From: Paraburkholderia acidicola
GTDB taxonomy: Bacteria > Pseudomonadota > Gammaproteobacteria > Burkholderiales > Burkholderiaceae
Direction of reading: 5' to 3'
Assembly (NCBI RefSeq): GCF_002362315.1
Contig: NZ_MTZV01000006.1
Span: 2,356,001-2,420,000 of the forward strand
Length of the DNA stretch: 64,000 bases
Position numbers and translations under genes: made by a program. Shown piece after piece: positions 26,487-36,146 of this stretch (the first letter of the stretch is position 1; each line of letters opens with the position of its first letter). The notes beneath the pieces were generated by a model that was given only the letters and a program-made list of their open reading frames with translations, searched no databases and had not been told where the DNA came from.

Positions 26487-27958
26487 GCGATCTGAATCCT
26501 GTCAATCCGGTGGCGATGAGTGTTTTCATCGCGTTCTTTCTGCTAGTCACCGTGGTCGGCTTCTTCGCCGCACGCTGGAAACGCGGTGACCTGACGCAAT
26601 TGCACGAATGGGGGCTCGGCGGACGACAGTTCGGCACCGTCATCTCGTGGTTCCTCGTCGGTGGCGACTTCTATACGGCGTACACCGTGATCGCTGTGCC
26701 GGCGCTGGTGTATTCGGTCGGCGCGTACGGGTTTTTCGCGCTGCCCTATACGATCATCGTGTACCCGTTCGTGTTTGCCGTGATGCCGAGACTGTGGAAG
26801 ATCGCGAAGGCGAAGGACCACATCACCGCGGCCGATTACGTGCAGGGCGAATACGGTGGCAAGTGGTTCCCCGCCGCCGTTGCGCTGACTGGCATCATCG
26901 CGACGATGCCGTACATCGCGCTGCAGCTGGTAGGCATGCAGGTCGTGATCAAGGGGCTCGGCGTGACGGGCGAACTGCCGTTGATCGTCGCGTTCGTGAT
27001 CCTCGCGCTCTACACGTACACGAGCGGCCTGCGCGCGCCGGCCATGATCGCGTTCGTCAAGGACATCATGATCTATATCGTCGTGATCGCGGCGATCTGG
27101 CTGATTCCGGTGAAGCTCGGTGGCTATGGTCATGTGTTCGATGCCGCCGACCAGTACTTCCAGGCGAAGGGCGGTGCAACCGGCATCCTGCTCAAGCCGA
27201 CGCAGTTCACCGCGTATGCATCGCTGGCGCTCGGTTCCGCGCTTGCCGCGTTCATGTATCCGCACACGATGACGGCGGTGCTGTCGTCTTCATCCGCGGC
27301 GACGGTGCGCAAGAACGCGATTTTCCTGCCTGCCTATACGTTGCTGCTTGGTCTGATCGCGCTGCTCGGTTATATGGCGATCGCAGCCGGTGTGCACGTG
27401 AAGTCGGCCTCGGATGTCGTGCCGGCGCTGTTCACCACGCTGTTTCCGTCGTGGTTCGTCGGCTTTGCGGCGGCGGCGATTGCCATCAGCGCGCTGGTGC
27501 CCGCGGCGATCATGTCGATTGGTGCGGCCAATCTGTTCACGCGCAACCTGTGGCGCCCGCTCGTGTCGCCGGATATGACGTCGCAGGCGGAAGCGTCGAC
27601 GGCGAAGATCGTGTCGCTCGCGGTGAAGTTCGGTGCGCTGGTGTTTATCGTCGTGCTGCCGACGCAGTATGCGATCGACCTGCAACTGCTGGGCGGCGTG
27701 TGGATCCTGCAGATCTTCCCGGCGATCGTGTTCTCTCTATACACGCGGCGTCTGAATACACCTGGGTTGTTTCTCGGCTGGCTGGTGGGCATTGTGACCG
27801 GCACGGGACTCGCGATCGTGCAGGGGCTCAAGCCGGTGTTCGCGCTGCATGTGGGCGGCGCCACGTATCCGCTGTATATCGGGTTGATCGCGCTGGTGCT
27901 GAATATCGTCGTGACGTTTGTGGTGTCGATGGTGACGCCGAAGCGGTCTAGCGTATAG
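26483..27958 (+). CDS. Sodium:solute symporter (SSS family), MctP-like monocarboxylate transporter
   Basis: The 491-residue polytopic protein has about 13 hydrophobic helices and the SSS pattern: a GLGGRQFG cytoplasmic loop, WFLVGGDFYTAYT, and an interior LASLGSA-like region. It is translationally coupled to the DUF3311 partner, as in MctP transporters of short monocarboxylates (lactate, pyruvate, acetate, propionate). In this context it may import the substrate of the neighbouring dehalogenase-like enzymes; that is inference from position only. Confidence 0.88.
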   Translation: MSDLNPVNPVAMSVFIAFFLLVTVVGFFAARWKRGDLTQLHEWGLGGRQFGTVISWFLVGGDFYTAYTVIAVPALVYSVGAYGFFALPYTIIVYPFVFAVMPRLWKIAKAKDHITAADYVQGEYGGKWFPAAVALTGIIATMPYIALQLVGMQVVIKGLGVTGELPLIVAFVILALYTYTSGLRAPAMIAFVKDIMIYIVVIAAIWLIPVKLGGYGHVFDAADQYFQAKGGATGILLKPTQFTAYASLALGSALAAFMYPHTMTAVLSSSSAATVRKNAIFLPAYTLLLGLIALLGYMAIAAGVHVKSASDVVPALFTTLFPSWFVGFAAAAIAISALVPAAIMSIGAANLFTRNLWRPLVSPDMTSQAEASTAKIVSLAVKFGALVFIVVLPTQYAIDLQLLGGVWILQIFPAIVFSLYTRRLNTPGLFLGWLVGIVTGTGLAIVQGLKPVFALHVGGATYPLYIGLIALVLNIVVTFVVSMVTPKRSSV

Positions 27959-27989
27959 CGAGTGGTTGTTGCTGCAGTTACAAAGAAAC

Positions 27990-28053
27990 CTGGAGCGGTT
28001 CATCTGGGGCGTTATCCCCTGTAGAGGTGTCCAGAGTCATTGGACCGCTCCAG
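27990..28053. repeat. Long-loop inverted repeat after the symporter
   Basis: CTGGAGCGGT (27990-27999) and ACCGCTCCAG (28044-28053) are perfect 10-bp arms around about 44 bases that include a GGGG/CCCC mini-stem. No U-tract follows. It could be a weak convergent terminator or the end of a lost mobile element; AACCTGGAGCGG also occurs near 15047. Confidence 0.35.
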
Positions 28054-28105
28054 TAGCCGTACCTTTTCAACCGCCCGCATCCGGACAACGTCTCTTTGAA
28101 ATGGA

Positions 28106-29026
28106 TTAGCCGCCCGATTTCTTCTGCGACGGATGATTGGCAAACAGCTCGACGACCCAGTCCACGAACACACGCAATTTATTACTCAGGTGCCGGTTCG
28201 GTGGATACACGACCGACACAGGCATTGGCGGAAGATGCCATTGTTCGAGGCATGCCTCCAGTTCACCGGATGCGATCAGTGGTGCAGTCATGAATGTGCC
28301 GCCACTGATAATTCCGAGTCCCGCTCTGGCGAGATCGGTACAGGTTGACACGTCGTTGCAAAGGACAGTTTTCTTGCCTTGAATATCGACCGTATCGTCG
28401 CCGTAACTGGCGACGATTGGAAATGGTCTTGCCGTGCTCGCTGAAATCATGCGAATCACCGTATGGTGAAGATCGATTTCGCGTGGGTGCTTCGGCTTAC
28501 CGTATTTCTTCCAGTATTCCGGCGCCGCGCATAGCCCGAAATAACTGAAGCCAACTCGTCGGGCTACCAGTGATTGATCGGTCAATTTCCCGATACGGAT
28601 TGCGCAGTCCACGTTGTCTCCAAACAGGTCGACTGGATTATCGCTGGCACCAATCTCCAGATCGATGTCTGGATATTTTTCGAGAAAATCCGGAAGAGCT
28701 GGGACGACAACCGAATGGGCAAGCGGGCGCGGAAGATCGATGCGCAGCCTGCCTTTCGGATTGGACCTGGCGCCGATCATGGCATTCTCCAGCTCCTCCA
28801 GTTCAGTGAGCAAGCGTACGGCTCGATCGTAATAGGCCGCACCATCGGGCGTGACAGTGACGCGCCGGGTTGTGCGATTGAGCAGCTTCGTTGCCAGATC
28901 GTCTTCCAGCAACTGAACCAGTCGCGTCACAGTCGGCTTTTGGACGTTGAGGGTTTCGGCGGCTTTAGTAAAGTTTCCCGATTCCACCACACGTACAAAT
29001 GCGCGCATCGCGTCGAACTTATCCAT
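28106..29026 (-). CDS. LysR-family transcriptional regulator (CrgA/DsdC-like branch)
   Basis: 306 residues, with the N-terminal HTH (NFTKAAETLNVQKPTVTRLVQLLEDDL) and a C-terminal effector domain. The sequence MDKFDAMRAFVRVVESGNF is typical of the large LysR branch that often controls adjacent quinone or aromatic-aldehyde oxidoreductases. An AAGGG ribosome-binding site precedes the ATG at 29026. It is divergent from the membrane protein at 29307 and the QorB-like gene beyond, which are the likely targets. Confidence 0.92.
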   Translation of the reverse strand: MDKFDAMRAFVRVVESGNFTKAAETLNVQKPTVTRLVQLLEDDLATKLLNRTTRRVTVTPDGAAYYDRAVRLLTELEELENAMIGARSNPKGRLRIDLPRPLAHSVVVPALPDFLEKYPDIDLEIGASDNPVDLFGDNVDCAIRIGKLTDQSLVARRVGFSYFGLCAAPEYWKKYGKPKHPREIDLHHTVIRMISASTARPFPIVASYGDDTVDIQGKKTVLCNDVSTCTDLARAGLGIISGGTFMTAPLIASGELEACLEQWHLPPMPVSVVYPPNRHLSNKLRVFVDWVVELFANHPSQKKSGG

Positions 29027-29306
29027 GTATCCCTTTGCTCAATGGTTGAGCGCCGTCGTTCACCGGGATACTGCCATACAAAACCAGAATAAAGACGGGC
29101 GAACTGCGCGGGCGGTTAACCGGAGCCTGAGCTGTCCGGCATGATCAACCTGTCTGATGTGAATAACGATCGATTCGGGGGGAATTCGACAACAATCTGT
29201 TAATAGATTCCGAGTTTCTCGTGATGACCCAGGTCCCTAGACTGTTTTCAACGACGGAGAAGATGTTCCGACGTCCACAGTTCATCAAGACTACGAGGGT
29301 CACACT

Positions 29307-29840
29307 ATGCAAACCACGTTTGAAGTTCCGGGCAACAAGACAACGCGGCCGGCGAGTTCGCGGAGCAGGTTGTCCCGCGCCGTGACCATTGGAACGATCG
29401 CCGGCGTCGCGGCCGGTTTCATCGTTCTCGTTCCGGTTTTAATCCTGCAACTGGCGCGTGGCGTCGGCGTCGTTCCTGAGATGCAGCTGGCGGCCAGCAG
29501 CGTGATGGGCATGTCCGCCTATGACGGCATGGCGGGTCTGATCATCGGAATCCTGCTGCACTTCTTCGTATCGATCGTTCCGGCGCTCGCATACGGGCTC
29601 ATTGCGTGGCGTCTGCCAGCGGTGAACCGCTGGGCGTGGATCGGCGGTCCTGTGCTCGGCATTGCCGTGTTCTTCTTCATGGGCCTTGTCGTGTTGCCGC
29701 GCAGCGCCTTCACCACCCCCGCGTCGGTAACGCCGATGCCTTATCTGCCTGCCCTCCTGATCCACATGTTCGGCCTCGGCCTGCCGATCGCACTGTTGAT
29801 TCAGCGCGGATGGGCCAAATCGGATGACATTCGCCGCTGA
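29307..29840 (+). CDS. Four-helix integral membrane protein of unknown function
   Basis: The 177-residue product has a hydrophilic N-terminus of about 25 residues and four hydrophobic helices (about 27-50, 72-100, 108-128 and 145-165). I do not recognise the family with confidence. GAGGG precedes the start. It lies between a divergent LysR and a QorB-like reductase 130 bases downstream, so it may be part of the LysR-controlled unit. Confidence 0.75.
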   Translation: MQTTFEVPGNKTTRPASSRSRLSRAVTIGTIAGVAAGFIVLVPVLILQLARGVGVVPEMQLAASSVMGMSAYDGMAGLIIGILLHFFVSIVPALAYGLIAWRLPAVNRWAWIGGPVLGIAVFFFMGLVVLPRSAFTTPASVTPMPYLPALLIHMFGLGLPIALLIQRGWAKSDDIRR

Positions 29841-29970
29841 TTGCAACCACGCGGGTAGATCAACACCGCGACGTCCCCCCGATACCGCTAAACACCATTG
29901 CACTGGCATCGACTACCGTCCGCGTTGAACGCCGAACGAAAATTTCTTCTACGCAAAAAGGAAACACACC

Positions 29971-30825
29971 ATGATCGTCATTACTGGAGCAAACGGAAAC
30001 CTTGGTCAACTGGTTGTCAAGAATCTACTGCAGGTGATCCCTGCAAACCAGATCGTTGCAGCAGTTCGCAATCCGGAAAAATCCGACAACTTGCGCGCCC
30101 TGGGCGTCGACGTACGCGAGGCTGACTATGATCGACCGGAAACGCTAGTCGAGGCTTTTAAAGGTGCTGAGAAGCTCCTGCTTATCTCGGCGGTCGTACC
30201 GGGCGAACGACTCAGGCAACACAAGACCGTGATCGATGCCGCGAAGCAAGCCGGGGTGAAATTGATCGCCTACACGAGCATGTTGCGCGCCGACACCTCC
30301 AGCCTGAATCTCGCGGGTGAGCATCAGGCAACTGAGGCGTATCTGAAGAGCACCGGCGTCGACTACGTGCTGCTGCGCAACGGCTGGTACCTGGAAAACT
30401 CCACGGCGGTCATCGCTGCGGCGCTTGCCCAGGGCACCATTATCGGCAGTGCGGGACAAGGGCGATTTGCCTCGGCTACGCGTGCCGATTACGCTGGTGC
30501 GGCTGTGACGGTGCTTACCCAGCCAGGCCATGCAAACAAGACCTATGAACTTGCAGGAAACCACGCCTTCTCGATGGCTGAATTTGCTGAGGAACTCTCA
30601 AAGCAGGCTGGGCGGCCCATCGTCTATAAGGATCTGCCGCCCGCCGAGTATGAGGCTACGTTGCTCGGCTTGGGGTTACCCAGGATGATTGTCGATGTCA
30701 TCGTCGACGCGGATATCAAGTCTTCGAACGGAGAGCTGGATAGTTCCTCACGAGATCTGTCCCAGCTTCTTGGCAGAAGCACAACGCCTTTTTCCGAAGC
30801 AATCAAGGTCGCACTGCAGTCCTGA
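29971..30825 (+). CDS. NmrA-like NAD(P)H:quinone oxidoreductase (QorB/YtfG type)
   Basis: The 284-residue atypical SDR begins with the cofactor motif ITGANGNLG and continues with the QorB pattern (AAVRNPEK, ISAVVPGERL.QHK, LIAYTSMLRAD, LLRNGWYLEN). QorB reduces quinones with NADPH and is linked to electrophile and redox stress. An AAGGA ribosome-binding site precedes the start. It is probably controlled by the divergent LysR at 28106-29026. Confidence 0.88.
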   Translation: MIVITGANGNLGQLVVKNLLQVIPANQIVAAVRNPEKSDNLRALGVDVREADYDRPETLVEAFKGAEKLLLISAVVPGERLRQHKTVIDAAKQAGVKLIAYTSMLRADTSSLNLAGEHQATEAYLKSTGVDYVLLRNGWYLENSTAVIAAALAQGTIIGSAGQGRFASATRADYAGAAVTVLTQPGHANKTYELAGNHAFSMAEFAEELSKQAGRPIVYKDLPPAEYEATLLGLGLPRMIVDVIVDADIKSSNGELDSSSRDLSQLLGRSTTPFSEAIKVALQS

Positions 30826-30988
30826 AGCGCATGACAGCCAGAATATGGGGGCGACGAAAGTCCGCTCCCCTTTTCACGGCCAGCGCTTCCCGTCGGCGGT
30901 TGTCACGCTTCTGTCGACCGCCTTTTGCCTCATTGCTCGATAGAGCACGCTATCGGCATCCAGCACATCGAATCGGCCCGGTTGAGCG

Positions 30989-31726
30989 CTAGCCGTGTTC
31001 ACGTCGCGCGGAAACGAGCAACATCATCGGACGTTCGCGCTCTTCCGCGAGCGCGGGATGTGCGGCGATCTGCGCTGCAGTCGGCCCCCATTCATCGACA
31101 CGCACAATCGCGAACCCGCTATCGATCAGCAGATTCAGCAGCGTCCCGATCGTGCGGTGCTGCTTGATCACACCATCAGTCAGCCAGTGCGTGACGCGCC
31201 GGCCTTCCATCTGATAACTATCGACCGGCCAGGTCTTATGCCCGTGCGCATCGACAATCCAGCCGGGCCGCTGCGACGCCGTATAAACCGGATGCTCGAC
31301 CGAGAACACAAGACGACCATCGGGCAATAACGCACGATGAATCGCACGGAACAAGCCCGGCAGATTGTCGACGTAGTGAAACGCAAGCGAGCTGTACGCA
31401 AGCGCGAACGTCGCTTCGGGAAGCGCGAGCGTTTCGAGGTCCGCGTGCTCGTAGCGAATCGCGGGATCGGTGGTCATTTCCGCGGCGCGTGCGAGCATCT
31501 TTTGCGAAACGTCGAGCCCAAGGGCAGTGCGGGCACCGTGTTCGCGCGCCCAGCGGCAGAACCATCCATAACCGCAACCGAGATCCACCACATCGCGATC
31601 GGCCAGATCCGGCAGCATGGCCTGAAGCGCGGGCCATTCCGGAGCCGCGTTCAGCCCGCCGACGGAACGCTCGAGATGGCTATAGCCTTCGAAGAAGGCC
31701 GGGTTGTCGTAGATATTCTGGGTCAT
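30989..31726 (-). CDS. Class I SAM-dependent methyltransferase
   Basis: From MTQNIYDNPAFFEGY (31726) the product has 245 residues. Motif I is VVDLGCGYGWFCRWA, motif II covers ALGLDVS and the following acidic loop contains YEHADLETL. Homologues of this length start at the MTQNIYDN methionine, so the upstream in-frame ATG was not used. The acceptor substrate is unknown. The gene is divergent from the LysR at 31899 and is its likely target. Confidence 0.85.
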   Translation of the reverse strand: MTQNIYDNPAFFEGYSHLERSVGGLNAAPEWPALQAMLPDLADRDVVDLGCGYGWFCRWAREHGARTALGLDVSQKMLARAAEMTTDPAIRYEHADLETLALPEATFALAYSSLAFHYVDNLPGLFRAIHRALLPDGRLVFSVEHPVYTASQRPGWIVDAHGHKTWPVDSYQMEGRRVTHWLTDGVIKQHRTIGTLLNLLIDSGFAIVRVDEWGPTAAQIAAHPALAEERERPMMLLVSARREHG

Positions 31727-31898
31727 GTCGATGCGTGTCCGGAGCGCTTGCGCAAGATGTGGCGAAAGCATACCAGCGGCTCAGATTCGATGAAGTCGCT
31801 TCTTCGCGCTACTATTCATCACACGACATGTTTTCGTCATTCCATGAACCACACTCATACCTGGCAATCCCTGCCTCGAGGCGGGCGAGGAGCACACC

Positions 31899-32822
31899 AT
31901 GCTTGAAATCCGCCATTTGCGTTCGCTGATCGCGATCGCCGATTCGGGCAAGCTCGTGGCAGCCGCCGAACGCGTCCATCTAAGCCAGTCCGCGTTGTCC
32001 CATCAGATCAGGGATATGGAAAGCCACTACGACGTGTCGCTGTTCGAGCGCACGAAGCAGGGCCTGCGCTTCACGGCAGCCGGCGAGCGCTTGCTCGTGC
32101 TCGCACGCGAGATGCTCGCGGCGGTGAGCGCGGCCGAACGCGATGTCGCGCGGCTCAAGGGCGATGCCCAGGGCGAGCTGCGTATCGTGCTCGAATGCCA
32201 CACGTGTTTCGACTGGTTGATGCCGGTGATGGACGAATTCCGCCGCCGCTGGCCGGAGGTGGAAGTCGATCTCGTCGCGGGGTTTCATGCGGACCCGCTC
32301 AGGCTGCTGAGCGACGGCAAGGCCGATGTCGTGATCGGTTCGAAGCCGGCCGGTAAGCGCAACCTGCATGTGTCGCCGCTGTTCCGCTTCGAGATCCTGG
32401 TGGTGATGGCGAACGAGCATCGTCTGAGAAGCAAGCGTCGAGTCGTCGCCGATGACCTGCGTGAAGAAACGCTGATTACCTACCCCGTGCCCGAAGTGCG
32501 CATCGATCTGATTCGCGAGGTGCTCGAGCCGGCCGGTATCCGGCTCGAACGACGCACCGCCGAGCTGACCATCGCGATCATGCAACTCGTAGCCAGTCGC
32601 CGCGGTATCGCCGCGCTGCCGAACTGGGGTGTCAAGAACTACGTCGATCACGACTACGTGCTGGCGAAGCGGGTCGGTCCGCATGGACTGTGGAGCGAAC
32701 TCTATGCGGTAGCCGGCAAACCGCAAGCCGCGCGCCCTTACTTCCGGGACTTCGTGACGATCGTGCGCGATACCTGTGCGGCGCAGCTCGACGGTATCGA
32801 GCTGCTGGCCAGCGACGCGTGA
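31899..32822 (+). CDS. LysR-family regulator, MetR-like
   Basis: 307 residues. The HTH region is close to MetR (MLEIRHLRSLIAIADSGKLV, then LSQSALSHQIRDMESHYDVSLF), including an E-x-R-H-L-R beginning. MetR controls methionine genes (metE, metH, glyA) with homocysteine as co-effector. No metE is adjacent; the divergent neighbour is a SAM-dependent methyltransferase. The MetR identity is therefore tentative. A GAGGAG ribosome-binding site supports the start. Confidence 0.88.
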   Translation: MLEIRHLRSLIAIADSGKLVAAAERVHLSQSALSHQIRDMESHYDVSLFERTKQGLRFTAAGERLLVLAREMLAAVSAAERDVARLKGDAQGELRIVLECHTCFDWLMPVMDEFRRRWPEVEVDLVAGFHADPLRLLSDGKADVVIGSKPAGKRNLHVSPLFRFEILVVMANEHRLRSKRRVVADDLREETLITYPVPEVRIDLIREVLEPAGIRLERRTAELTIAIMQLVASRRGIAALPNWGVKNYVDHDYVLAKRVGPHGLWSELYAVAGKPQAARPYFRDFVTIVRDTCAAQLDGIELLASDA

Positions 32823-32825
32823 ACG

Positions 32826-34424
32826 TTACGGGCAGACCGATTCGCTGGCCTTCACGTTCGCTTCGCGCGGCACACGGTTGGCCGCGCCGAAGGTCGTGAA
32901 GCTGAGCGCGGCTAGCACCCACACACCGATTCCGCCGTACAGCATCACTGCGCCGAAGCCATGTACGAGTGCGGCATGCACGACGGTACCCGAGGCATCC
33001 GCAGTCGCGAGTTCGGGAACCGCTTGCGTAAGCCCCGCGAAATTGCCGGCCGCGATTTTTTCCGCCAGCAGGCGCAGTTGCGATGCATCGGAAACGCCGG
33101 GTAGCGCGCGTTGCAGGTACGACAGGATGCCTTCCACCAGGATGAAGCCCATCAGCGCGATGTTGATGGCGAGCGTGATCAGCCGGGCACTCATGTCGAT
33201 GCCTGATGCCATTCCCGCGCGGGCAGTCGATACCGAGCCGGTGGTGGTGTTGGTTACCGGCGTGTTGGTCAGCCCGAGGCCCGTGCCCGCGATCAGCGCG
33301 CCTGGCAGCATCGTCAGCCAGCTTGCGTGCGCGACGCTGCTGCCATAGCGCATCAGGATGAAGCCGAGACCGATCGTGAAGAGCCCCGCAGGAATCACGG
33401 CGCCTGGCCGGTAGCGCAACGCGAGCCGTTCGCCGAGTGGCGGAATGACGAGCGTCGGCAGCGTGTAGGCGAGCAGCGACAGCCCCGCGGTGACCGTGTC
33501 GTAGCCGAGGCCGCTCTGGAAGTAGATCGGCAGATAGATCATGAATGGCCAGAAGCTGAAATTCATGCCAATCGAACCGAAGATCGCCCCCGAGAAATTG
33601 CGGATCCTGAACACCGAGAAATCGAACATCGGATGCGCATTCATGCGTTCGACGACGATGAACGCCACGAAGCTGACCGCTGCCGCCGCCACGATGCTCA
33701 GCGCCGTTGCGCTGGCAAAACCGAGGTCCGGGCCTTGCGTGATGAAGTAGGTGAAGCCGAACACGGCCAGCGACAGCGTGACAATACCCGCACTATCAAG
33801 GCGCTTCGCGTGCGGATCGCTCGATTCCTCGACGCTGCTCAAGGCGAGCACCAGTGTGAGCAGCCCAAGCGGAACGTGGACGAGGAATACCCAGTGCCAG
33901 TTCGACAGCGCGACGATCGCGCCACCGATGATCGGCCCAAAACCGAGTCCGACACCGAACACGATGCCCCAGATCGCGAACGCATTGCTGCGCTCCTTGC
34001 CCTCCTGGAACTGATGCGACAGCACGGCGATCAGGCAGATCAGCATCGCACCGCCGCCCATGCCCTGCAGAAACCGGCTGACGATCAGCACCGACGCACT
34101 TTGCGCGAGGCCGCAGATCAGCGACGTGACGCTGAAGCCGACCAGGCTGACTAGCAGCACGCGCTTGCGTCCATAGCGATCGGCGAGCGTGCCGACGGCC
34201 ATCAGCACGGTTGTGCAGGCGATCGTGTAGGCGTTCATGATCCATTGCGCGTCCTTGAAATCGCTGTGCAGCACTTTCTCGAGCGTGGGCAGGATCACAG
34301 GGACACTGGAGATTTCCAGGCCGAACATCAGTGCCGCCAGGCAGACGGCGGCGAGCGCAATATGGTTTTTACCGGCGTGAGAGAGCGTCATAAGGCGTCT
34401 TTTAAAGGCTTCGATAGAAACCAT
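32826..34424 (-). CDS. MFS exporter, DHA2 (14-helix) family
   Basis: The ~530-residue polytopic protein has the DHA2 features: D..IVNVALP-like first helix (SSVPVILPTLEK), GTLADRYGRKRVLL motif A after helix 2, and FLQGMGGGAM in helix 4. Fourteen hydrophobic segments can be counted approximately. It is probably a drug or metabolite exporter. The start may be 34424 or the ATG at 34391; neither has a good ribosome-binding site. It ends 3 bases from the LysR stop at 32822 and is divergent from the LysR at 34501. Confidence 0.88.
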   Translation of the reverse strand: MVSIEAFKRRLMTLSHAGKNHIALAAVCLAALMFGLEISSVPVILPTLEKVLHSDFKDAQWIMNAYTIACTTVLMAVGTLADRYGRKRVLLVSLVGFSVTSLICGLAQSASVLIVSRFLQGMGGGAMLICLIAVLSHQFQEGKERSNAFAIWGIVFGVGLGFGPIIGGAIVALSNWHWVFLVHVPLGLLTLVLALSSVEESSDPHAKRLDSAGIVTLSLAVFGFTYFITQGPDLGFASATALSIVAAAAVSFVAFIVVERMNAHPMFDFSVFRIRNFSGAIFGSIGMNFSFWPFMIYLPIYFQSGLGYDTVTAGLSLLAYTLPTLVIPPLGERLALRYRPGAVIPAGLFTIGLGFILMRYGSSVAHASWLTMLPGALIAGTGLGLTNTPVTNTTTGSVSTARAGMASGIDMSARLITLAINIALMGFILVEGILSYLQRALPGVSDASQLRLLAEKIAAGNFAGLTQAVPELATADASGTVVHAALVHGFGAVMLYGGIGVWVLAALSFTTFGAANRVPREANVKASESVCP

Positions 34425-34500
34425 TCTCGGCGCGCAGGCTTCATGATAGAAATGATTTAATTTTGTAGAATCTATTAACGCTCATCATCTATCGGCCGCC

Positions 34501-35397
34501 ATGGACTTCGATCCCACCCTGTTGCGCGCTTTCGTCGCCGTCAAGGAAACCGGCGGCTTTACCCGTGCGGCCGAGCGGCTGCACCTCACGCAATCGGCGA
34601 TCAGCCATCAGATCCGGCGCCTCGAAGAGCAGGTGGGCCGGCCGCTTCTGCATCGCACGACACGCAGCATGACCTTGACCGAAGACGGTCAGGACTTTCT
34701 GCGCCACGCCCAGCAGATTCTCGATTCGCTCGATGCGCTGGCGCGGCGTTTCCAGTCTTCGCCGGTGTGCGGTGTCGTGCGTTTCGGGGTGCCGGAGAAT
34801 TTCATGGGCGACCGGTTGCCGTCGCTGCTGTGTCAGTTCGCACGCGTGTATCCCGAGGTCCGGCTCGATGTGAGCGTCAGCATGAACCTCGATCTGCGCG
34901 CGATGATCGACGCAGACGAACTCGATCTTGCCGTCGTCATGACGGCGCCCGGCAGCACGGCAGGAACGGTGCTGCGGCCCGCGCAGTTCGCATGGATCGC
35001 CGCCGATACCTTCGATGTCCCGCAAGGCGCGTCGCTGCCGCTCGCGTTTTTTCCCACGCCGTGCATCAACCGGCGGGTCGGTGTGGAGGCGCTGGACACG
35101 ACCCAGGTCAAATGGCATGTCGTCTTTACGTCGCCGAGCCAGCAGGGTTTGCGTGCCGCGGTGTTGTCAGGGCTCGCGATTACCGTGCTGACTACCGACG
35201 ACCTCGAACCGGGCATGCGAATCGTCGATGGGGAATACGGCTTACCGTCGCTGTCGACTGCCGATTTCGTGCTGCTGTCCAACGGCAGCGACACGCCGGC
35301 TGTGCGCGAGTTCGGGCAGATGGTGCTCGATATGCCCGCATCGGCGCCGACGCCAAAGCTTGCAGCCCCGGTCAGGAGCTACCGTCCGTTCGTGTAG
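34501..35397 (+). CDS. LysR-family transcriptional regulator (LrhA-like)
   Basis: 298 residues. The start MDFDPTLLRAFVAVKETGGFTRAAERL and the LTQSAISHQIRRLEEQVGRPL helix resemble the LrhA/HexA group. It is divergent from the DHA2 exporter with about 75 AT-rich bases between them, so control of that exporter is likely. Confidence 0.92.
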   Translation: MDFDPTLLRAFVAVKETGGFTRAAERLHLTQSAISHQIRRLEEQVGRPLLHRTTRSMTLTEDGQDFLRHAQQILDSLDALARRFQSSPVCGVVRFGVPENFMGDRLPSLLCQFARVYPEVRLDVSVSMNLDLRAMIDADELDLAVVMTAPGSTAGTVLRPAQFAWIAADTFDVPQGASLPLAFFPTPCINRRVGVEALDTTQVKWHVVFTSPSQQGLRAAVLSGLAITVLTTDDLEPGMRIVDGEYGLPSLSTADFVLLSNGSDTPAVREFGQMVLDMPASAPTPKLAAPVRSYRPFV

Positions 35398-35594
35398 CTC
35401 GCGTAACGACGCACGAACCGAAGTCGCACGGAAACCCTTCTTTGCGCTTGTCACGACGCGTTTCGGATGAACGCGGCAGAATGACCGCGTGCCGCCGGAA
35501 ACACTAGCTAAACACGCTACGCAAGCCAGCGCGCTTGTCCGGCCGGCATCGTTGCGACACGGCGCGACGTGTCGATATCTCCCGGAGGCAATCG

Positions 35595-36050
35595 ATGTCG
35601 AAATCGCTGATACGCCGCAGTGTCGTATGCGCTGCGCTTGTGGCCGCTGTCGTGGGCAATCCCGTCGTGATTCGCAGTGCTGCTGCGCAAACGCAAACCC
35701 CCGCGACCGCAGCATCGCCCCAACCCGGCCTCGTACCCGCTGCCGACGATACCTTCCTGCTCACCATCTTTCTGCGCCACGACGAATCGAAGCCATTACC
35801 GAAGATCAACGATGAGTTGCGCGCGCAAGGATATTTCAAATCCTTTCCGCCACCTGGCATCGAGGTTGTGTCGTGGTACGTGATGATGGGCATCGGCCAG
35901 GTGGTCACACTGCGCGTGCCGGCGAACCGGCTGCGCGAAGTCAACCGGGCGATTGAGACGACCGCGTGGGGCGGTTATCGCACCGAGTTTTACCCGACCT
36001 ACGACTACAAGGCCGTTGCCGAGAAAATGCGCGCAACCGACGGTAGGTAG
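35595..36050 (+). CDS. Exported hypothetical protein
   Basis: The ATG at 35595 follows GGAGG and gives 151 residues with a Sec signal peptide (cleavage near AAA-QT, residue 30), a Pro/Ala linker and a compact ~100-residue domain (TFLLTIFLRHDESKPL..., GYRTEFYPTYDYK). I do not recognise the fold with confidence; it may be a small alpha/beta periplasmic domain. It is a single gene bounded downstream by a bidirectional terminator. Confidence 0.72.
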   Translation: MSKSLIRRSVVCAALVAAVVGNPVVIRSAAAQTQTPATAASPQPGLVPAADDTFLLTIFLRHDESKPLPKINDELRAQGYFKSFPPPGIEVVSWYVMMGIGQVVTLRVPANRLREVNRAIETTAWGGYRTEFYPTYDYKAVAEKMRATDGR

Positions 36051-36091
36051 CGCGCCTGGCCAGCGCGCGTCGTCACAAGAAGAAAAAACAG

Positions 36092-36125
36092 AAAAGCCGG
36101 ATACGTACCCACGTACCCGGCTTTT
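36092..36125. terminator. Bidirectional rho-independent terminator
   Basis: AAAAGCCGG-TACGT pairs with ACGTA-CCGGCTTTT around a three-base loop, apart from single-base mismatches. The A-run before and T-run after make it work in both directions, between the convergent genes ending at 36050 and 36147. Confidence 0.85.
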
Positions 36126-36146
36126 CGTACAACGCTGTGTAACAGC

